From positions 1-25,558 of the forward strand of contig CAZUAY010000013.1 in the NCBI GenBank assembly GCA_964618405.1: a stretch of 25,558 nt of DNA, in the 5' to 3' direction. The translations under genes and the position numbers were made by a program. The DNA is from JBBQIY01 sp964618405 (GTDB taxonomy: Bacteria > Verrucomicrobiota > Kiritimatiellia > RFP12 > UBA3636). Shown here piece by piece: positions 23,173 to 25,558 of the stretch. The notes under the pieces are model-generated. The model had not been told where the DNA came from, made no database searches, and worked only from the letters and a program-made list of their open reading frames with translations. Numbering within the stretch: position 1 is the first letter of the stretch; each line of letters begins with the position of its first letter.

Positions 23173-23898
23173 TTAGGTTTCGGTGTCGTAGCCGCAGACG
23201 CCCGTGCGCGGTGAGTTGACAAGACGCATACCGTAAAACTCTTCATCATCTTCTTCTTCTTCTTCTTCTTCTTCTTGGCCTTTTGCGCAGGCGGTGCAAA
23301 AGAGCTCACCGTTTTCGGATTCATAACCCAGTGGAAGAATTACTGTTGCCGGCTTGCCGCAACTGTCGCATTTGTATTGAGGGGGCTTGTTACGCATTAA
23401 CAAGAAAGGTTCTGTTGGAAGGGTTTCCAACGTCTCTCGAACATCAAGTACTTCAAGCTCAAGATCGGTTGTAGAGCCGAAGTCATATTCATAAGTGAAC
23501 TTTAAATCGGGTGTGAGCACCTCACTTAATTTGGCTTTGAACATTTCATGATGCGGCTTCCCCCACGGAAATTCAAACTCCGGTAGAAGACAATCGTAGC
23601 TCTCTTTTTTGATGGTAAATGCGCTGAGATGACCGCAGCACTCGAGCCAGATGTTTCGGAGAAACCTATCGAGAACGCTGAGTGACTGGTTCCCAGACTG
23701 TTCAACGACCAGCACGTAATCTTTCTGATATTTACCTCGAATACGGAGCATAAATATCTCTGCCTTCTTTGTGCTTGTCGGTAAGGGATTCTTCTCGCGA
23801 CATTTCTTGAGGTGAAACTTGGCTTGTCGCAATTTCACTTCTTCACCACAAATATTGCAGGTTGCCGTATCACTGAATACTTTGTTTTCTTTAGCCAT
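23173..23898 (-). CDS. PRiA4b ORF-3-like domain protein with zinc fingers and poly-Glu tract
   Basis: A 241-residue protein. ATG 23898 is chosen because AAGGAG lies nine bases upstream; the longer frame adds 37 basic residues. An N-terminal zinc-finger motif (CNICGEEVKLRQAKFHLKKC) comes first. The central domain has the plasmid pRiA4b ORF-3 (IS1096 passenger) features: KYQKDYVLVVEQ, then FTYEYDFGSTTDLELEVL. A second CxxC...CxxC ribbon follows (CDSCGKPA ... LFCTACAKG). A run of Glu/Asp precedes the family-typical ending RLVNSPRTGVCGYD. The family is of unknown biochemical role, often near mobile elements. Two hairpins sit upstream: TAGAC-aaaa-GTCTA (23919-23932) and TTGCT-TCGG-AGCAA (23942-23955). 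Confidence 0.7.
   Translation of the reverse strand: MAKENKVFSDTATCNICGEEVKLRQAKFHLKKCREKNPLPTSTKKAEIFMLRIRGKYQKDYVLVVEQSGNQSLSVLDRFLRNIWLECCGHLSAFTIKKESYDCLLPEFEFPWGKPHHEMFKAKLSEVLTPDLKFTYEYDFGSTTDLELEVLDVRETLETLPTEPFLLMRNKPPQYKCDSCGKPATVILPLGYESENGELFCTACAKGQEEEEEEEEDDEEFYGMRLVNSPRTGVCGYDTET
23250..23276 (-). repeat. CTT/AAG trinucleotide tract inside a gene
   Basis: Nine uninterrupted CTT units on the plus strand encode most of the Glu run on the minus strand; CATCAT before it encodes two Asp. Slippage would change the length by whole residues and leave the frame intact. Confidence 0.9.
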
Positions 23899-24141
23899 CG
23901 TAGGTCTCCTTGATTGATTAGACAAAAGTCTAGAATACTTGTTGCTTCGGAGCAAGCCTATTTTCGGGACGGCCGCATTTGTCTTCCTCGTTTTCCTCCC
24001 CATCCTCAACTTCAGCCCGATTCCTTTGCGCCTTGCTGACTTTGCGTAAGACCATCGTTTTTAGACAAAGCTAGTGCGGGTCAGTCTACGCCATCGGCTG
24101 TCTCCGAGCATCTTGCGGCAGGTATTTATCAACAATTCAGA

Positions 24142-25398
24142 TCACTCGGGGATGATGTCCAGCGAGTAATCTCCTGTGTTTTCCGCGCCACGCCAAATCC
24201 ATTCGCCGTTCGTAAAGTCGGGGATGGCGACAGGTGTGCCGCCTAGCGATACCGACTGTTCGCTCAAGCAGGTAATGGCCATCCACGACGCGGTGTCGTA
24301 AACGTCGATCGGAGGCGGCACATCGTTTTGAATGCTCTCAACGAAGGAACGCAGAACGAGGTAGTCCATGCCGCCGTGACCGCCACGCAGTCCGAACTGG
24401 CGATAGGCAGCCCAGAGCGGATGCTCGAACTCCTCCATTGCCTCCTTGTCACTTTGCCACGCATGCGTCCACTCGCCCGGCGTGACGGGGCTTCGGCCCT
24501 CGAGATAAATCATGCGAGTATCTTCCATCCAGATGCCCTTCGTGCCTTGAATGCGGTGCCCTCGAGAGTAGGGACGTGGAAGTGTGCAATCGTGTGTCAG
24601 CAGAATGGTCTCGCCATTGGCGCACTTAATCATCGTCGTGACGATATCACCCGCATTCGCGCGACGCGTGGCGAGATGCGAATCCTTGCGATTTTCCTTT
24701 AACCAAGCTTCAAGGCCTACGGCTTTCGACGCCATACTGCAGAGCGTGAGCATCCGATTGCCTCGATTGAGGTTCAGCTCCTTAGCGATAGGGCCGATCT
24801 CGTGCGTTGGGTAAAGCTCGCCATTTCGGTGCAGAAAATTCTCTTGGCGATAATGACGCTTAATGTCGCCATTCCCGATTTCACTACGTAAATCGTGCTG
24901 GTAGCCGCCTTGGCAGTGAACAATTTCGCCGAAGAGGCCCTTCTTAACCATATTGAGAATGGCCATCTCCTCCCGCCCATAGCAACAGTTCTCCAGCAAC
25001 ATACAGGGCTTACGGTTCTGCTCGCTCGCGCGCACAAGCGACCAGCACTCGTCTAACGAAGCAGCGCCGCCAACCTCCATCGCTGCCCACTTGCCGGCAT
25101 TGAGGCATTCGATGGCGATCTTGATATGGCTGGTCCAAGAGGTCATAATGACGACCGCGTCGATGTCATCGCGAGCGGCAACTTCGCGGTAATCCGTAGA
25201 ACCGTCCGGCATTACGCCATTTCGTGCCTCGGCTACGAGCTTACGCCCTTCTTCAACACGATCAGGGTAGACGTCGCATACGATAGGAACGACAACGTCC
25301 TCCATACTCAGCAGGGTTGAAAGTTGCCCCCGCCCTCTTCCTCCGAGTCCTACAATTCCGATGCGAATCGGTTTTCCAACTACTCCCATGCTCTTCAT
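24142..25398 (-). CDS. Gfo/Idh/MocA oxidoreductase, GH109-like
   Basis: A 418-residue NAD-dependent protein. The N-terminal Rossmann motif GIVGLGGRGRGQL (about 14-26) binds NAD. VVIMTSWTSHIKIAIECLNA and WAAMEVGGAAS are the usual strand 4-5 region. MLLENCCYGREEM and LYPTHEIGPIAKELN are close to the pattern of glycoside hydrolase family 109 (alpha-N-acetylgalactosaminidase), where the His of the YPTH motif is near the sugar. GLRGGHGGMDYLVLRSFVES is also seen in that family. GH109 uses NAD+ in an elimination-type hydrolysis. No signal peptide is visible, so it is probably cytoplasmic. TAGGAATTCAAT before the ATG is an acceptable ribosome site. A plain sugar dehydrogenase cannot be excluded. Confidence 0.8.
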   Translation of the reverse strand: MKSMGVVGKPIRIGIVGLGGRGRGQLSTLLSMEDVVVPIVCDVYPDRVEEGRKLVAEARNGVMPDGSTDYREVAARDDIDAVVIMTSWTSHIKIAIECLNAGKWAAMEVGGAASLDECWSLVRASEQNRKPCMLLENCCYGREEMAILNMVKKGLFGEIVHCQGGYQHDLRSEIGNGDIKRHYRQENFLHRNGELYPTHEIGPIAKELNLNRGNRMLTLCSMASKAVGLEAWLKENRKDSHLATRRANAGDIVTTMIKCANGETILLTHDCTLPRPYSRGHRIQGTKGIWMEDTRMIYLEGRSPVTPGEWTHAWQSDKEAMEEFEHPLWAAYRQFGLRGGHGGMDYLVLRSFVESIQNDVPPPIDVYDTASWMAITCLSEQSVSLGGTPVAIPDFTNGEWIWRGAENTGDYSLDIIPE

Positions 25399-25480
25399 AT
25401 TGAATTCCTAGCTTTTTGAAAAATTCTTTTAATTTTAGCAAAGTAGGCGGTGTGTGTAAAACGAATAAGCTAGACATTTT

Positions 25481-25558
25481 GTAATCGGTCAGTGACGGGG
25501 GGTAAGTATGTTGGTGATGGGGTTTGGGGTTTAAACACAGAGAGTTTGAGACACAGAG
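25481..25558 (-). repeat. 61-bp body plus GTAATCGG terminus, copy 2 (inverted relative to copy 1)
   Basis: It begins GTAATCGGTCAGTGACGGGG, then continues as the reverse complement of 199-259. It is cut by the window end, so its far boundary is not seen. Confidence 0.75.

Noticed and set aside
24010..24141. RNA gene in the spacer before the PRiA4b-like gene
   Set aside because: No tRNA-like arms or conserved RNA motif could be identified.

Overview
The window is bacterial and metagenome-like: dense genes separated by islands of short palindromes and tandem repeats, plus a 10-N scaffold gap. The gene set is a Na+/H+ N-type ATPase, several secreted polysaccharide-modifying enzymes, lipoproteins with lipoboxes, LamG and beta-helix fragments, and an IS1096-type passenger-domain protein. 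This suggests a Gram-negative polysaccharide degrader, possibly from the PVC group (Lentisphaerota/Kiritimatiellota-like). That placement is inference from gene content; no rRNA is present to confirm it.

Layout. 1-1040 is a non-coding repeat island with the remains of a transposase. 1079-6597 is a carbohydrate block: a sialidase-like beta-propeller protein, a truncated beta-helix remnant, a secreted acetyl-xylan-esterase-like hydrolase and a secreted heparinase II/III-like lyase. A redoxin gene follows, then a second repeat island (7220-7572) sharing a 68-bp identical block with the first. 7736-9798 holds a DivIC/FtsB-like division protein, an RlmI-like methyltransferase and a lipoprotein alpha/beta hydrolase. 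On the minus strand, kbl-tdh (threonine to glycine plus acetyl-CoA) overlap by 4 bp. A third repeat island separates them from divergent pyk.

12674-21389 is the core: pyk followed 22 bp later by a complete N-ATPase operon in the diagnostic order atpD-C-Q-R-B-E-F-A-G. It has no separate delta gene, a b subunit with a delta-like C-terminus, and a c subunit with carboxylates in both helices. Three repeat insertions decorate this operon: hairpins next to the scaffold gap before atpE, a GANNAC hexamer array before atpA, and a hexamer-related tandem repeat coding the acidic tail of AtpA.

After the operon, everything is on the minus strand: a LamG fragment, poorly recognisable or broken small ORFs, a lipoprotein, a zinc-finger/PRiA4b-ORF3-like protein with a poly-Glu tract, and a GH109-like Gfo/Idh/MocA protein. 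The window ends in an inverted copy of a 61-bp sequence found near its start. The most unusual signal is the modular repeat family with GTAATCGG ends, whose shared terminus is joined to at least three different bodies. No CRISPR, rRNA or tRNA was seen.
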